DNA of 64,000 nt from an uncultured Eubacteriales bacterium (GTDB lineage: Bacteria > Bacillota > Clostridia > Christensenellales > Aristaeellaceae): assembly GCA_902781095.1 (NCBI GenBank), contig CACZHW010000003.1, positions 33,561 through 97,560 of the forward strand, written 5' to 3'. Made by a program: the position numbers and the translations under genes. Under the pieces are notes generated by a model. It worked only from the letters and a program-made list of their open reading frames with translations. It did no database searches and was not told the origin of the DNA. Of the stretch, positions 62,938 through 64,000 are shown piece by piece; position 1 is the first letter of the stretch; each line of letters opens with the position of its first letter.

Positions 62938-63999
62938 TTATTTGTCCTGCGGCCACGCGTCCCCGTGGCTTTGAATCTGCGCGTTGAGCAGATTGATGTT
63001 TCCGCAGCTCATGGTGATCACCAGATCGCCGGGCTGCCAGTGCTGCCGCAGGTAACGCTCGGCGTCGTCGAACCCCGGGGTGTAGTGGACGGACTGCCCG
63101 GTTTCGGTGATGGCGTCGACGAGCATCGTGGCGTGGATGTCGCCCGGATCCTTCTCGCGCGCCGCGAAGATATCGGTGACGAGGATCTCGTCCGCCAGAT
63201 CGCAGCAGTGGATGTATTCCGAAAAAAGCGTCTTCAGGCGGGAGTAGGTGTGCGGCTGCACGACGGCCCAGAGCCGGTTGTGCGGCTGGTGGTACGCGTT
63301 GGAGACGGCGTTGCGGATCTCCGCGGGGTTGTGCGCGTAATCGGTGTACAGGCGGACGCCGCAGACGGTCCCGGTCAGTTCAAACCGGCGGTGTGGCGCA
63401 GCGAAACGGGAGAGCGACTCGGCGGCGGCTGCGGGATCGACGCCAGCGACGCGGCAGCAGGCGACGGCCGCGACCGCGTGGAGCAGATTGTATTCGCCTG
63501 GGATCGACAGGTGCAGATGCGCCTGCAGCGCCCCGCGGAAGAGAATGTCAAACTCGGCGCACCCGCATCCGTCCCAGACGATGTTCGACGGATACCAGTC
63601 GCTCGCGTCCGTAAGGCCGAAAGTGGCGGTGTGGCAGCGCTGCAGGGAGAGCAGTTTGCGCACCAGCGGATCGTCCCCGTTCCCCAGGCACCAGCCGTCT
63701 TCTGGAAGGAGCGAGGCAAAGCGGCAGAAAGACCGGTAGATGTCGTCCAGGTCCTTGTAATAATCCAGATGGTCTTCCTCTATGTTGGTGATGACGGCGA
63801 CGGTGGGGTGGAACTGCAGAAAGCTCGCCTGGTACTCGCACGCCTCCACGACCATCAGGTCCGGGCTTCCCAGACGCGTGCTGCCGCCGATGTAGTCCAG
63901 CTGGCCGCCGATGTGAATGGTCGGGTCCAGCCCGGCGTCCATCAGGATCTCCGAAACCATGGAAGTGGTTGTGGTTTTGCCGTGCGTGCCGCAGATGTT
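62938..63999 (-). CDS. murC: UDP-N-acetylmuramate--L-alanine ligase, 5'-truncated by the window edge
   Basis: ATP-dependent ligase adding L-Ala to UDP-MurNAc in peptidoglycan synthesis. The frame is open to the right window edge, and the bases beyond 63960 code CGTHGKTTTTSM, the Mur ligase P-loop, so the gene starts outside and ATG 63960 is internal. Further motifs: VVEACEYQASFLQFHPTVAVITNIEEDHLD-type central region, HAVAAVACCRVAGV, YTDYAHNPAEIRNAV (MurC commonly HHP here), VVQPHTYSRLKTLFSEY and LVITMSCGNINLL at the end. About 350 residues are present. Confidence 0.93.
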   Translation of the reverse strand, partial: NICGTHGKTTTTSMVSEILMDAGLDPTIHIGGQLDYIGGSTRLGSPDLMVVEACEYQASFLQFHPTVAVITNIEEDHLDYYKDLDDIYRSFCRFASLLPEDGWCLGNGDDPLVRKLLSLQRCHTATFGLTDASDWYPSNIVWDGCGCAEFDILFRGALQAHLHLSIPGEYNLLHAVAAVACCRVAGVDPAAAAESLSRFAAPHRRFELTGTVCGVRLYTDYAHNPAEIRNAVSNAYHQPHNRLWAVVQPHTYSRLKTLFSEYIHCCDLADEILVTDIFAAREKDPGDIHATMLVDAITETGQSVHYTPGFDDAERYLRQHWQPGDLVITMSCGNINLLNAQIQSHGDAWPQDK

Positions 64000-64000
64000 G

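Overview
The window is a 64 kb stretch of ordinary bacterial chromosome, GC-rich by eye. Its contents point to an anaerobic Gram-positive of the class Clostridia: a six-gene Rnf complex in the clostridial order C-D-G-E-A-B, a biotin-dependent sodium-pumping decarboxylase, the yloU-yloV pair, a DUF1292 protein, long-form HPF, a lysine riboswitch, PadR/HAAS/DUF4097 genes and AGGAGG-type ribosome binding sites throughout. No species can be named from the sequence alone. No phage, insertion sequence, integrase or CRISPR array was seen.

Layout. 0-2.6 kb: the 3' part of a sodium:amino-acid symporter, translationally coupled to an Orn/Lys/Arg decarboxylase-like enzyme. 2.7-4.6 kb: a secreted protein of unknown function. 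4.7-8.0 kb: a PadR regulator cassette (PadR, HAAS/DUF4097, two small membrane proteins, Nudix). 8-12.5 kb: HPF, an acidic anchored protein, a serine hydrolase, DUF1292, a 6S RNA not covered by any ORF, and an ApbE lipoprotein. 12.6-16.8 kb: yloU-yloV-recG. 16.9-18.4 kb: tRNA-Pro, tRNA-Lys, rplM-rpsI, secG. 18.5-23.9 kb: cysteine desulfurase, an HflX carrying a JAMM-like domain, two M15 peptidases, galE. 24-32.4 kb: udk and an ABC-F ATPase, a DtxR-type regulator with its own operator, a short ferredoxin, and an operon of acyl-ACP thioesterase, a Nif11-like small protein, malQ and glgP. 32.5-40.2 kb: a 2557-residue repeat protein that looks like a lipoprotein. 40.2-45.4 kb: an Mrp ATPase, an MnmM-like methyltransferase and the oxaloacetate decarboxylase operon. 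45.5-52.1 kb: rnfCDGEAB, with an RnfG enlarged by four extra domains. 52.2-56.5 kb: glyA, a lysine-riboswitch-controlled ABC importer, tRNA-Tyr and tRNA-Leu. 56.7-57.8 kb: an AT-rich, apparently acquired segment with a frameshifted gene. 57.9-64 kb: a YdcF-like protein, rdgB, recX, lgt, a 38-residue membrane protein, yebC, a dCMP deaminase and the 3' part of murC.

How the parts fit. Energy metabolism is the main theme. The decarboxylase and Rnf both couple redox or decarboxylation chemistry to ion export. The 2[4Fe-4S] ferredoxin at 27.2 kb is a plausible Rnf electron carrier, and the ApbE lipoprotein at 11.4 kb is the expected enzyme for attaching FMN to RnfG and RnfD. The most unusual items are the enlarged RnfG with four tandem FMN-domain-like repeats, the complete JAMM metal-site motif at the N terminus of HflX, the giant repeat lipoprotein, the orphan Nif11-like peptide, and a dCMP deaminase that seems to lack a normal start codon.
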